Shown: positions 11,414 to 23,597, counted from the stretch's first letter. The stretch: 64,000 bases of DNA from Notospermus geniculatus (GCA_002633025.1 NMRB01001159.1:56669-120668); one strand, 5' to 3'. The notes: generated by a model from the sequence alone, not told the origin. A program made the numbers and translations.

Positions 11414-13345
11414 TAAATGTTCGGGTCACTTCCAATGTTGTCGGTCTGTTATGAAATCTGAAATAATCTATTTCTTCCTCTTCTGGTGTCATCTTAGTTC
11501 ATTGCGGCTCACCTTCTGAGCGACATGCGACTGGTTTGGTGGTGGAGGGTCACATTTGAGAAAATGCACTGATCTGCCGGAGTGTAGGCTATTGTAGTTT
11601 TGGTCGTGGGTTGTTTCTGTATTGATGACTTGTTGGACATGTAAGGACCTGCGAATTTTTCAACTCGAGAAGGTTCACGATTCGCTTGATACAGTCGACC
11701 GGCCCTGACGAGTCCTAGGAATGAGATAATACATTGATCTACCCAATATGTATAGTATTGTCGTCATGAATCACTCCTAGGTCACGCAGTCAGCCAGATG
11801 AAGTAATGGCGTCAATTTTCAACCATCTGCCATTGGTTATAGGCAGCCGGTGATGCGTTCACCGTCGGCACAAAAGGAAGTAAATCAGTTGATCATTTTG
11901 CTTGATCAATATGGAAATGCGCCCAGTATAGGTTCGGCGGTTTATTGTATTCAGCCAATCTGGCGTAAACTGTGCTCAAGGGAAGACACCTGGATTAGTA
12001 TTACAAAAACTTATTGGGACAACTTAATGATAAACACGGCATCGACACAATGGATACACTTTGGTTGAAAAAATCCCTACAGGGAATCTGTTTTATAATA
12101 ATAGGGTATCCAGAGGACTGCATTCGTCCAGCCTCTGATTATGGAAGGCTGTCTTTATTTGCTGTATCTTGATGATTCTTTTGACGGTAGACGTGGATTC
12201 CGCAAAGTCGCAAAAACTTATGCGCGTTGTACTTGCACTGGTGTAGCAGAGGAGCGGCTTACATGTAGCTTAGACCCGTGGCGAGTGAATGCGCCACCGA
12301 TTGGATTTGTGAATTTGCCCCACTCTCGCACCCTGAAGTTGCCATTGAAATGTGTTACTTGTCAACTTGTCCGTGTTAAAACATGACTCGAGAACGAGAT
12401 CCGGTTGATGGAAGAAGTGGTGGACAATTACTACAGAATTTCGCTATCGATTCATTTCGAACAAAGAAAATAGGTGTGATATCAGCTCATTATTGATGTG
12501 GCGACTCATTTTAAACTGAAACGTGCGTTAAAAATAGCTTTAAGGATGCGCTTTCTATTGTTGCTGCCGGCTGGCAAATATATCCCCGCGTGTGATAAGT
12601 GATCCTATGAATTTTCATCTCATATATTTTGTCCGAGGCCGTGTTGTAGCCGATCATTATCTTGATCACTCCTCGTATAAAAACATTATTACTAACTTTA
12701 TAATCACATGTATCATCATGATTGTCATTGGATACATGCATTATTGATGTGAAAAAATGGATGGTGTAATGTTAATTGCTTAGCGTTCCTATATAATCAA
12801 ATTGATCATAGTATAGATAATGGATGGGCCCATCCTTTGGTCCTTTGATGTGGTTTACCATAGCTTGAAAACACAGCTTTTAAGATATTTATTCGAGAGT
12901 TATTTATCAAATTCTATATTGTCTTATTGATTTGTTTGTTGCAATAATACAAGGATTGTTCGTTTCTTTTATAAACAGGATTTATGATCTGGAGGCAAGG
13001 ATATGTTGATACAGTGACTTCTGTGGCCACATTTCGTCATAGCTTTTTGTGTGCCTGCATTTCATATTCTCATTAACCAAAAAGGTTTATATTGTTAGTG
13101 AATTACATGCCTGGAAATAATGTGTTCATTATATTCTATTATACCCTTACAGAGCAGGAATTGCAATGTTCTGGCATCCTCTACACCGGTTTGATATTGC
13201 AGACAAAAAGTACCAATCATGCGTGTTCTGCTTTATAATTTTGGTGTTATCAAGAATTGACAAGCAAGCTGCATGAATTCTGACAGTATGGCCATATTCC
13301 CCACCTGCCCCCTAAAAAGTGCCTTCATATTTTGCTGCTCTGAGA

Positions 13346-13803
13346 GTCAATGTATGTTGACCTACTTTTGGTAAAGTAGGTCAGCCTGACCTTTTGTGTT
13401 GATGTGACCTAGTTTATAAAGTTGAATGAAAAAAGTTAAATAAAATTATCTGGCATTTGTGAAGAACATGTTTGTGTCTAAGCCTCCCAGTACAGGTCGT
13501 CCTGTGTCACCCACAACATATTCTTTAATCAGTATGGATGTTGACCTACTTTTACTAATGTAGGTCAACCTGACCCTTTTGTTGATGAGACCTAGTTTTG
13601 TTGATGTGACCTAGTTTATAAAGTTGAATGAGCTCATATAAAGTAGGTCAACCTGACCCTTTTGTTGATGTGACCAAGTTTATAAAGTTAAATGATGTCA
13701 TTAAAAATTTCTGTGGTATTGTGAAAAACATGTTTGTGTCCTTCCCTTCTACTGTCGCAGGTGATCCACTGTCACCCACAACACTCTTCTTAATCAGTAA
13801 CTG
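13346..13803 (+). repeat. imperfect tandem duplication, unit about 190-255 bp
   Basis: Each unit has TTGACCTACTTTT..GTAGGTCA, GATGTGACCTAGTTTATAAA, GAACATGTTTGTGTC (or AAACATG) and TGTCACCCACAACA followed by TTAATCAGTA. A partial third copy of the GTAGGTCAACCTGACCC block is at about 13640. It is a diverged local duplication of a repeat with inverted GACCTA/TAGGTC motifs. Confidence 0.6.
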
Positions 13804-14399
13804 CATGTGAGCATTGAAGTTTGCGAAGGCACGGTTCATTGTCACATCTCTACTTCGCTGGCCCCTAGTTGTTCATATTAGCGATGATATTGACACGACA
13901 CGAACTGATGCAACCTGATCCCTGCTTGGCTTGGATCATCTGAGTTCACCCAGAGATAAGATTAAGCAAAGAGAAAACTAATCACTAGGTTGATACCGAT
14001 GATGAAGAAACCAGGGGAGCATCCCAGAATAGATGCATTTGTGATCATTTACCTGGATAATAAATGATCAGATCATTTCACAGCACCGAACATTCTGCTG
14101 GCAATTTGTTTATGACTGATTGCTCGACTAGCTACTCCATGTAATGAATCTTTGATTAGTTTTTTCAGTCTTTTGTCTTCAGGGGAAATGTACACCTCCG
14201 TCTTGAGGCTTTGAACTTGGACAGATCTGCGCAGGGTCGGCAAGGCATGAAAATACCCATGATTGGCAATGAGAAAAATATTGACATTTTCTTGATTGCT
14301 TCTTTGAGTTTTTTTCTTGTCATCATATGACACTTGAGTGATCATCTCTCCTTGTGTGGTGAAAAGCAGGTTTTGTGTATCAGACCACCATGATCACCT

Positions 14400-14509
14400 G
14401 GGGCCTGTTTCATAAAGTGACTTTAAGCTAATGGTACCTTTAACCGAATGGAAAATGCATTGAAGTTAATGTTACCATTAGCTTAAAGTCACTTTATGAA
14501 ACAGGCCCC
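14400..14509. mobile_element. near-complete palindrome, GGGGCCTGTTTCATAAAG MITE
   Basis: The arms at 14400-14436 and 14473-14509 are exact 37-bp reverse complements around a 36-bp centre. GGGCCTGTTTCATAAAG ends are common in short foldback MITEs. The perfect arms suggest recent insertion or arm homogenisation. Confidence 0.75.
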
Positions 14510-16256
14510 TGACTAGCAAAAATGCATGAAATTCAAGTGGGCTGCAATAGGGTGCTCCTAATGTTCAATTCAAACGCTAAGTTTTAAATTTGAATGTCAA
14601 TTTCAAAACACAAAGTGCCGTGTCCTTTTGTTTCCAAATGATTTGGTTTGACTGCAGTGATGTTCACACAAGTCACAATGGTACATGTAATTATGAATGT
14701 GAATAATTTAGTAAATAATTGGTAAAAAAATTCTATAAAAATAATAAGCACAAAAGAATTACAGGTGAATTGTAAAAGTACAAAGATAACTTAAATTGAT
14801 CCGTTTTATAGGGTGTTTTATGATACGTGCAGTAAGTTTTTCAGCTGCACGCCTCAGGCACGATGCCTCGGGCGTTGAGTTGTTGTGAACATGATCTCTC
14901 TTGCCTTGGCAGTTAATATTCTTCTCTCTTTTCACGAATTGATCACTTCAAATTATGAGCATTCATTTGAGAATGGATGAAACAGTGGATTCGATTTCTA
15001 GCCTGTATGTTGGTCATTCATTGCATGTCAACTTTTATAATAATGAATACAACTGAAACACCAAAATGAAAAAAACTTGTTTATACTTTCTTAAATATCT
15101 GACATTTGAAAAGGAGCAATTAAACGTCATATAATTTTACTGTGAAAGGTGCTTGAATCTGTAGCAATGAAATGACCAATTTTAATTATGATGTCAATAT
15201 TTTGACATCTCGGCCTCTCAGACTCGGAATTCTGCGTAGGTTGTCTGATTCAGTGATAACTGGACCGATAACTGATCTGCGCTCAGTTGGAAGATGTTCT
15301 CACAGTGCGTATACACATCTTTTTTCTCAGCAAAGCACAGCAAAGCAGTTAGGATAAAAGCCAAGTAATTCTTGAAATGACTAGCAGAGTGGTTGTTTGT
15401 GTACCATGTCTATTTCAAGGTACAAGCGCATCTTTGCATGAAGCTGAGCTATTTGATGCTCTTCTGTTACCAGGAGAGAATTCACATTCTATCCTGAACA
15501 TGTAACTCTGTATGACCAGTTTTTTCGCCGATATAGGTCTATAGATCTGGGTCTACCATTGATATGTCTTTGAGTCTATTTGCCCTTGTTATAACCTATA
15601 GCCTCAGTTAGGAGATTGATGCTGAGGAGAGTGTCGATTTCAAGGAGTGCGAAAAGAGGACAAACACTTTATTAGCTGAGCATGTATATCGATGCAAAAA
15701 ATTATCGTGATATTTTAAGCTATGTTTGTAAACTGTTGATATTGATGATAACAAAAAATTATTCTTGTTCTGTTCTTATGATGTTGCAAGGTCTTTGAAG
15801 GATGAATTCAAACGATTCAAACTAGTTGCTTAATGTTTGAGTATTATCATGTTTCGAAGTTTTCTCTGTGTTTGTGATCAAACTCGAATCCAAAGGTACA
15901 TGTAGTAATGACTTCAATAGATCAGTTCAAACTAGGTCAAGTCAAATGACGTCACAGGCGACGTCATGCCGGCGCATACTTTACGTCGTGTTTTGATTTT
16001 CTTGTCAGGTCAAAACGGGATTATGACGTCTGGTGTGTTAAAGCCCCACTGTATTGAATGTGAAAAACGCAAATCATCGCCGCGATTCTCGCACGACGTC
16101 ACGACATCATTGTAGTGTAAAATGTACTACGCTCTGTCAGAATACATTAGAGCTCTCCCTGTAGTTTTATCCAATGCGTGCTGAAAACCAGTGGAAGGAA
16201 CTGGGCAAGAAGATATTTTGTTTGTTGGGTGTGTTGTTGGTGATGGGACCACTGGG

Positions 16257-16309
16257 CTGTTTCCCAGGCTTCAGTGGACACGTTGGTGTCCCTGAAGCCA
16301 GGGAAACAG
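16257..16309. repeat. 24-bp hairpin
   Basis: CTGTTTCCCAGGCTTCAG plus TGGACAC is inverted at 16286-16309 as GTGTCC plus CTGAAGCCAGGGAAACAG, with one bulge and one mismatch around a GTTG loop. Isolated; no related copy seen in the window. Confidence 0.6.
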
Positions 16310-16600
16310 TTAGTAGTCTACGTCATTATTGCTTTTATATGGGTAAAACCAGTTACTGCTATTGTTACGGCAGTTTTGATACATTTGCCATCAGGATTTA
16401 GGATTAGGCCCAGGCCCAGAGTGAAAATACTGACTGCTGTACCCCTGTCGTAATTCTCGATTATCCTGTGCCTTAATTGAATGATTTTTTTTCGCATATG
16501 GTAGCAATTGCAACATCTCGAAAAATAACTTAATGAAGAGAAAAAAGAATAAAATACAAAAGATGATAAAAGAAGAAGAAAAGACGAAAAGGAAAAAAAA

Positions 16601-16675
16601 GCAGTGGACAGGATTCGAACCCGGGGGCGCTGGGTTGTGAAGCAACGATCATTCTGCCGCCGTGAACCAACAAGA
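16601..16675 (-). pseudogene. degenerate tRNA-like sequence (tRNA pseudogene or SINE head)
   Basis: On the minus strand GGGTTCGAATCC is an exact B box. About 45 bases upstream, GGCAGAATGATCG is a weak A box. A TTCACAA anticodon-loop-like segment lies between them. The 3' end is followed at once by eight Ts, as in a Pol III terminator. Acceptor and anticodon stems pair poorly when folded by eye, so I do not call a functional tRNA. Confidence 0.4.
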
Positions 16676-17056
16676 CGTGCAACGCCACGAAGACGTGCAA
16701 CAGCAGTGACGTGCGCTACACCTCAACGGCAACGCACGGTAGCGTTGCTATGATGCGCTTTGGGTAAATCTGTGACGTCATCGTGACGTCATCAAATCAT
16801 AAGTTTGAAATTAAATCTAAATTTACAAACAAACTGCTGAGCGAAGTGACTAATTGCGCCATCGATACATCATTTCCAGTCCTCCTTAACTTTCATGCGA
16901 AGTTTGAGCGCTTAACAATGCCGTATTGTGTGTTTTTGGCACGCTGTTTGCCAGAAGCCGAATTTCTTACATGAGGAGAAATTCAGAGTCGGACCGCCTG
17001 TGACGTCAGCAGCTTCGCTATCTGGCCGCTGCGCGGCGTTCCGGGTCCTTTGCGTC

Positions 17057-17803
17057 NNNNNNNNNNNNNNNNNNNNNNNNNNNNNNNNNNNNNNNNNNNN
17101 NNNNNNNNNNNNNNNNNNNNNNNNNNNNNNNNNNNNNNNNNNNNNNNNNNNNNNNNNNNNNNNNNNNNNNNNNNNNNNNNNNNNNNNNNNNNNNNNNNNN
17201 NNNNNNNNNNNNNNNNNNNNNNNNNNNNNNNNNNNNNNNNNNNNNNNNNNNNNNNNNNNNNNNNNNNNNNNNNNNNNNNNNNNNNNNNNNNNNNNNNNNN
17301 NNNNNNNNNNNNNNNNNNNNNNNNNNNNNNNNNNNNNNNNNNNNNNNNNNNNNNNNNNNNNNNNNNNNNNNNNNNNNNNNNNNNNNNNNNNNNNNNNNNN
17401 NNNNNNNNNNNNNNNNNNNNNNNNNNNNNNNNNNNNNNNNNNNNNNNNNNNNNNNNNNNNNNNNNNNNNNNNNNNNNNNNNNNNNNNNNNNNNNNNNNNN
17501 NNNNNNNNNNNNNNNNNNNNNNNNNNNNNNNNNNNNNNNNNNNNNNNNNNNNNNNNNNNNNNNNNNNNNNNNNNNNNNNNNNNNNNNNNNNNNNNNNNNN
17601 NNNNNNNNNNNNNNNNNNNNNNNNNNNNNNNNNNNNNNNNNNNNNNNNNNNNNNNNNNNNNNNNNNNNNNNNNNNNNNNNNNNNNNNNNNNNNNNNNNNN
17701 NNNNNNNNNNNNNNNNNNNNNNNNNNNNNNNNNNNNNNNNNNNNNNNNNNNNNNNNNNNNNNNNNNNNNNNNNNNNNNNNNNNNNNNNNNNNNNNNNNNN
17801 NNN
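17057..17803. other. assembly gap (747 N)
   Basis: Unknown sequence inside the upstream intron. Any exon here would be invisible, including the missing preceding CUX1/CASP coding exon. Confidence 1.
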
Positions 17804-19971
17804 TTCAATTGAATGGAGTGCCATCATCCATTATGGCTGCCACGGCCACCATTTTGAATTCATCACTGCAAGTCATCGCCAGACCATTCTGTGAATGTCA
17901 GGGCATCTCACAACTGAATTGAGGGCTGAGCGGTTCTGATTGCGATGCCGTGGCTATTTTTGTCAGTTTTACTCGAAATATTGGAAATCGAGAAACATTT
18001 TGTGTGGTAACTCGTATGTTCCTCTGATACTTGAATGACACTTGCTCAAGTTCAGCTGCCCATACATACGTACAGGTTATAGAAAGCAAGCTTCTTAAGG
18101 TTCCATCAGTTTCCTGTGTCTGTGATCTATACACCACCAGTGCATTGTTCTGAGATGGAGCCTTTGTCAGCCGATGAAGCTGAAATCCTATTGAAATGAT
18201 AGGTAATGGCTCGGTACCAATGAACAGGAAGTTTTATCTATGGCGAAACACTATTCAGATCAGACCGCCATCCATTAGGATTTCGCAGAATTGATCGGCA
18301 TCACTCGACCAGAAATGCTGTCAGTTGGCCTCGTTTTCTTCAATAAATCATTCTTCTGTGTGTTGTAATGGCTATTGTTGATTGTGCTTGTCACTCCCCA
18401 AGAGTCCCGGGTTTTCTGTGCGGCAGGAATTTGTTGTCCGGTGATGGCTGATTTTCAGCTGATTTATAGAGAGTCCATGGTTGACTTGACTTGCACAATG
18501 CAAAGTTTTGCATAGGAAGATTCCAGAACTGATAGAATGAATCTTTCTTTGTGGAGTAATGATGTTTGAAAATGTCGGATTGGCAATGACCCTGTTTTAT
18601 AATGTTACACAGGGGGAACTACTTTAAAGCGTGTTACTGGAGTTGTTGACTTATCTGTGTGCCATCTTCAGTTTGCATCATCATAGTGCTGGCTATTTCC
18701 TTAGTGCTGGTGCTTGCTCTGCAAGGTTTAGGATTGATGACAAATGTGACCCGCTCCACAAAAGTAGGTGCTTCTTGCAACCAAGGAAAGGGTCAATGGC
18801 CTTACAAGACAAAAGTAAATGTACATGTAGGTCTCTGCAGTTTGACAATATAGTTGACAGCAGTGATTATAGTTCAGTAAACTGATGATCACTTGCAACA
18901 AGCGCCTATACTTTTGCTGGAGCAGGTCACAAATGAAAAAAATGTTAAAAAAATGTTAAAAATCAGGAAAAATGAGTTCTCTTGGTTTAAATGGTCCTTC
19001 TTCTCTGCTGGTCCTTCCATATTTCACCACCATTTCATAGGCTTAGATTTGCCCTGGTTGACTTCCAATTTCATTGAATTTCAAGGGGGGATCTATGAAA
19101 AATTAATCAGTTTTGATATAATGGGCCCATCAATCAATCCAATCAATCAATCAATCAAAGTTAGATGAGGTCTTGTCAATGAAGTTTGGATGTTGGATTT
19201 CTTTATTGATTGACAGAGATTCCTTTGTATATTTGACTCTAGCAGAAATCTGCACCAAATCAACTGGGGAGGCAGTCTTTTGAGAAGACAATAGAAATTC
19301 ACCCCAAGTTATTAAATTTTTATGAAAAAAATAAGCCTCGACTCTTCTGTATGGCTGGTTTTTGACCCTGTTCATGACCATCTCCGTATTCAGTGCCCTG
19401 ACCCAACTTCTTTGGTGCAGTCACAGATCATGCAGAGAATCTGATGTTGTTCACAAGAAGGTGTCTTGGTCTATCCTATTTGTCCAATGCCCATCATGTC
19501 CCCATTATCTATCCCTAGCGAACCATTATTGGAATTTTAATGTCCTGCTGGTGATTTAGAGCATGCAGCTATTTGCACAGACAATTATTGTTGCTAGGGT
19601 AAACCTCCAATTCACCCTACACTAATGCAACCCAATGGCTATTATCTGAAGTGACCTATAAAGCCACTTAAAGATTCTGCATTATTTATTGTCCTCTCTG
19701 AATTCCATTGGTTGACTTGATCTACGACTTGTGATCATTCAGCCTCTTCTATTGAACACTGTCTTAAAAAGAATCCTTAATTTCACCAAGAAATCTGTTT
19801 TTTCTTGAAGTCTGTGTCTGTAGTTGTGTACAATCAGGCTTTGGATCCAATATCTTAGGATGTAGAATTGGTCGTATCAGGCTGCATGTGATGCAGAGGC
19901 AAGAAGTCAAACTTTCACTCTTGGTGTTAAAGTCAGATGGGTAATGTCATCCTGTCATAACTGTACCTTAC

Positions 19972-20312
19972 TAAAGCTAGCAGAACACGTCACCACTTTT
20001 GTTGCTCATACTGGCAATTTCTGTGGTTGGCAATTTTTTGTGGCGGTTGCCGGTTTACAGCAGACCTCACCAGTCAGTGGTCTCATGTGCTGATGATGGC
20101 CACGCATCACCACAACTGGCAACTATGAGCAATTTTCATGGGTGAGAAATCAAACCGGTTTGATTTTCGGCAACTTGTGGCAACTCGTGGTCACCACAGA
20201 ATTTCCATGGTGAGTGGTCGTTGCCGGCCACAGCGCACTTGGCCATTTTCGTGGCGACCACGAAAATTGCCTGTGTGAGCAACAAAAGTGGTGACTTGTG
20301 CTGCAGGCTTTA
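19972..20312. mobile_element. MITE, TAAAGCCTGCAGCACA family
   Basis: Left TAAAGCTAGCAGAACACGTC and the inverted right end GACTTGTGCTGCAGGCTTTA are followed inwards by a shared CACCACTTTTGTTGCTCA block. 341 bp. The interior carries several inverted GGCAACT/CCAC motifs. The outer 15-17 bp resemble the ends of the elements at 21522-21979 and 34323-34543. Confidence 0.7.
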
Positions 20313-20332
20313 CTTTAACTACCTGCATACTA

Positions 20333-20400
20333 CAGAGTGTCCAAAAAAATCTCCCCGATAGGTCTTAAAATACAATGGAGACCAGGTTTAAGAACTCAAT
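20333..20400. mobile_element. truncated (A)GGTGTCCC-family MITE
   Basis: GTGTCCAAAAAAATCTCCCC, then GATAGGTCTTAAAA and GGAGACCAGGTTTAA, match the left half of the element at 31025-31162. The right terminal repeat is missing. Confidence 0.5.
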
Positions 20401-20837
20401 TCCACATCACAGAACCTGGTCCACAGAATGGACGGAGTTCATCGCACAAGTTACCCATATTAATTCATGACAATTAATTCACATCACATTCTAGTTCTGT
20501 TTCAGATGGTGTAGCACATGGCATGCTTTGATGTCATTATCACTTATAGTTCTCCATCATAGGCTGAGCATGGGCAATGAACGTCACACTCCCTCCCCAT
20601 CCTGGACACAGATACCCATCACTCAGCAAAGTCTAATTGGTGGCAGAGCTAGCTATGTTATACTTGATTATTTAACCACAAACCAGACTTCAATGACCGT
20701 AGGCCTATATGGTCATTATTCTGAAACTATTCCTGCACTGCCATTGCCTAAATTAGTTAGCGAATAACTTTATTTTACAGTACACCTGAAAATTCTCCCG
20801 AAAACGCTAATGTTCGAATGTACGTCATGTTTTTCAG

Positions 20838-20964
20838 GACATTCGCAAAGTTGTAGCTCCCCTCCTGAAGAGTTTCCAAGGTGAGATTGATGCCTTATCA
20901 AAGAGAAGCAAAGCAGCTGAAGCATCATTCCTGACAATCTATAAAAGAATCATTGATCTGCCAG
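20838..20964 (+). CDS. CUX1: CUX1/CASP coding exon a (coiled-coil region)
   Basis: Part of the single gene in this window. CUX1 is a homeodomain transcription factor with CUT repeats; its splice form CASP is a Golgi membrane coiled-coil protein, and both share this N-terminal region. The exon follows TTTTTCAG, starts in phase 0 and ends in CAG/GTAAGT. It encodes 42 codons plus one base: [20 protein letters not shown] and then a [17 protein letters not shown] segment. I recognise [15 protein letters not shown] as a strongly conserved CUX/CASP block. The preceding part of the protein (about 58 residues in vertebrates) is not seen here. Because the CUT repeats and homeodomain lie outside the window, I cannot say which isoforms this locus makes. 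CUX1 versus CUX2 is not separable; many invertebrates have one ancestral gene. Confidence 0.9.
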
Positions 20965-21369
20965 GTAAGTATCCGGAAGCTAGGCCCAGTTCTTCCTGAT
21001 CTTTGAGTCTACTATGTAGTTCTCTAATCTGCTTTTAAAAAAGGAGGCCGTGTCTATTATGCCTTCACAAGTTGGTATGTAATCCAAATTACAATTGTTT
21101 GATGTTGGTTGAAAATTTTAAAAAGATTCTGTGTTGACTTGACTCTCAGAGCTGATAGTCATACCAAAAGCATACTGCTTGAGATTTTAGGTGTGTCACC
21201 GCATTGCTATGGCGTAGTTTGGCGTGGGGCAAGTAACTTTGATTTTGAAAATGAGACCGGCTCTTCACATATTCCTGATCAACTCCTGGACTTCCACCAT
21301 GAAGCAATTCTGATTTGTAAACATATTTCTCGACTTGCAGTTGTAATATTCTTCCCTTGCGTTTTGTAG
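20965..21369 (+). other. intron a-b (405 bp, phase 1)
   Basis: GTAAGT donor, TTTTGTAG acceptor. It splits the aspartate codon of the conserved DPVP motif. No repeat or RNA gene seen. Confidence 0.85.
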
Positions 21370-21507
21370 ACCCCGTACCGGTGCTAGAGTACGCGCTTCA
21401 ACTCCAGAAACGAGCTCACAAAACACAGGACCTCGAGTTAGAAAACAAGCAACTGAGAGAAACACTTGAAGATTACAACAATGAGTTTGCAGAAGTGAAG
21501 AACCAAG
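21370..21507 (+). CDS. CUX1: CUX1/CASP coding exon b (coiled coil)
   Basis: The 138-nt exon completes the split Asp codon and encodes PVPVLEYALQLQKRAHKTQD, LELENKQLRETLEDYNNEFA and EVKNQ, leaving one base for the next exon. ENQ/KLRETLE-YN-EFAEVKNQ is a hallmark CUX/CASP coiled-coil block; heptad leucines and charged residues are obvious. Donor AAG/GTATGT. Reading straight through the donor stays open for about 157 more codons because the intron begins with a 27-bp repeat (see 21533-21746), which makes intron retention here unusually permissive. Confidence 0.92.
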
Positions 21508-21521
21508 GTATGTTTATCATC

Positions 21522-21979
21522 CTTAAGCCTGCAGCACACGAAAAAACTTCGACTTGCTCAGCACACGAGACAACTTTGACTTGCTCAGCACACGAGACAA
21601 CTTTGATTTGCTCAGCACACGAGACAAGTTTGACTTGCTCAGCACACGAGACAACTGGACTTGCTCAGCACACGAGACAACTGGACTTGCTCGGCACACG
21701 AGACAACTTTGACTTGCTCAGCACACGAGACAACTTGGACTTGCTAATTGCAGCAAGAGGCAACAAGCATTGTGCTGTGTGTGGTGAAAAGCAATACATA
21801 TCTTGCTTACCAGCAATGAGCAATAAAAGAAAATGTTTGATCAGAGCAATAAGTTGCACGCAAGAAGCAATGAGCTCATTCTTGCCTTTGAAAACCTCTG
21901 CACACGGGGCAGTTTTGTTGCTTTCAAAAAAATTGCTTTCGGTGAGCAAGAAATGTTGCCTCATGTGCTGCGGCTGAAG
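21522..21979. mobile_element. MITE with internal minisatellite, AAGCCTGC.GCACACG ends
   Basis: The left end CCTTAAGCCTGCAGCACACG and right end CATGTGCTGCGGCTGAAGG are inverted repeats, with a further inverted CTTGCTCA/TGAGCAAG block. It begins 14 bp after the exon b donor. Its subterminal sequence has been amplified into the 27-bp array below. Ends resemble those of the elements at 19972-20312 and 34323-34543. Confidence 0.55.
21533..21746 (+). repeat. 26-27-bp minisatellite, about 8 units
   Basis: The unit is CAGCACACGAGACAACTTTG plus ACTTGCT. Early units are 27 bp and keep the reading frame of exon b, giving repeated CSAHETT. Two later units are 26 bp and shift phase, but the frame stays open. 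No unique spacers, so not a CRISPR array. Confidence 0.85.
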
Positions 21980-23597
21980 GCAGGTACTGGATTGAACAAG
22001 GTTCGGAGGAGTCGATGTTGCAGAAGTCACTCTGACACCTCCGATTTGTCCTTTGCTGATTTTGATAAAGAGGGCGTGTCTATTAGAAAGTATTCTCAGC
22101 TTGCCTGTGGCACGCCAATACTTGTGCTAGATCATTGAGAATAATAGAGAGAACAAACATCCGTGACAAAATTCCATACCTCCATCAACATGTTTATGAG
22201 CAACGTGTGACTTGTACGGAATACTGATCACTGGTTCATTTCCCCAAATTGTTTCTATCAAAATGTATGGTTCGAAATTGAAAAAGCCACGTTGTCGAAA
22301 AATCATTATCTTGTTAACTCCAAACTGTACATTCTCATCTAATTTGCATTAAAGTACCTTTAATATTGTAGAAGTGTGCTGGTTTTTCGAATTGGCCACT
22401 GCAGCGCATGTCAATGACAACGTTTCTTTCCCCTGCGCTCATATCTCGCTATTCTGCAGTCGTTTTTCTCGACGATCTGTTCCGAGCTGGAATATCTCAC
22501 CATGTGCATGGCATTTTTATGCCCATCAAAGAGGTCTTGATAGATAATAAACCTGATCTATATGATGTCAGTTTACATGCGTTGCATAGCAATTGGCGTT
22601 TGATCATCCTTGATGGATGAGCAGCGCTATTTTCTCGGTTCCTCATGAGGACGGTAAAGCCATTGATTTAGTAATGACCTGATTGATCGATTGGGACAGG
22701 GACCATGCCATTTACGTAAGATTATCACCCCTCTAGGATTAGGGGACGTGTAATCTTCCTCCTTGCAAAAAAAATAGCAATTAGTTGATGAATTATCCAG
22801 GTAGAGGAAAAAATATCTGACGTTGCCCAATCTTTTGATGTGTTGGGGCAAGAATTGCATTTTCAATCATCTTTTCCAGAATTCAAGACTGGCACTTTTG
22901 TGTCGGTGAATAAGTGTCACATTGTTGTCTGTTAAAATGTAACTGCCTCACATAATCACCTTGCCGGTGCCTTTCTACAGCAGCACTGCCATTGCATTAA
23001 ATTCAAATAAAAGTATTGTTAGGAAAAAATTTCCGCCTTATCTGTCATGCTACACTCTAGTTAGACTATGGACAATGTGGTATCAATTGTGCAAAAAAAT
23101 TAGATGAATTTTTAATCTGTTTTGAATGGGAATGTGTTACAAAATGGGATGATGATGTACTCAATGGGATGATATCACAACAATACCAGTAAATCTCACT
23201 TTGATATAGAATATTTTTGAAAGATTTGATCCAAGTGTGCATTATTTTTCATGTGCGTTATTTTGCTCGCAGCAGCGTTAGTATATTGCTATTTTGAAGG
23301 CATATGCACGGACTGTTTCTGTATGAAAGATTACACACTTTGCAATACTGCTAATTGATGGTAAACCGCTTTCAAGCAATTTATGACGCATGCAGAGGCG
23401 TAATTATCAGTGTGATGTTTTGATATGTTCTTGACAGGATTTTAAAAATTATTTGATTCCTCTCTAACTTGGTCAATGAATGCGTCTATCTGTGATTGTC
23501 ATCAATGCAAGGGGGATAAGAATTTGTACTAAAATATCATGAATCATTTAACAATACCGGTATTTAGAAACTTAATGAAAATAATACTATATTAATA

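Larger units (their letters stand above)
10828..11554. mobile_element. outermost MITE of a three-level nest
   Basis: The 37-bp left arm (10828-10864, TGTGACCCTCCATCACCAAA...) and right arm (11518-11554) are reverse complements with a single mismatch. The two elements below lie inside it, so this was the first of the three to insert. Confidence 0.75.
1..20837 (+). other. upstream intron of the CUX1/CASP gene (or intron plus 5' flank)
   Basis: No exon encoding the part of CUX1/CASP that should precede the exon at 20838 was found here by eye, so the preceding coding exon is probably further upstream. The interval carries the mobile elements and repeats listed separately. I see nothing beyond unique-looking AT-rich DNA in 841-1470, 1831-3640, 3801-4560, 4831-6815, 6951-8458, 8851-9438, 11555-13345, 13804-14399, 14510-16256, 17804-19971 and 20400-20837, apart from homopolymer runs and an (AATC)n microsatellite near 19136-19158. 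A single N lies at 10531. Confidence 0.6.

Noticed and set aside
16912-17922. Open frames of 269-298 codons
   Set aside because: They consist almost entirely of undetermined residues from the N gap; the same applies to frames over 39644-40021 and 52653-52977.
1-20837. The missing 5' coding exon of CUX1/CASP
   Set aside because: I searched by eye for the conserved segment preceding the exon at 20838 and found no candidate with splice sites; it may be upstream or in the gap at 17057-17803.
21533-21746. Array of short direct repeats, CRISPR-like at first sight
   Set aside because: Units are contiguous with no unique spacers, and the context is an animal intron.
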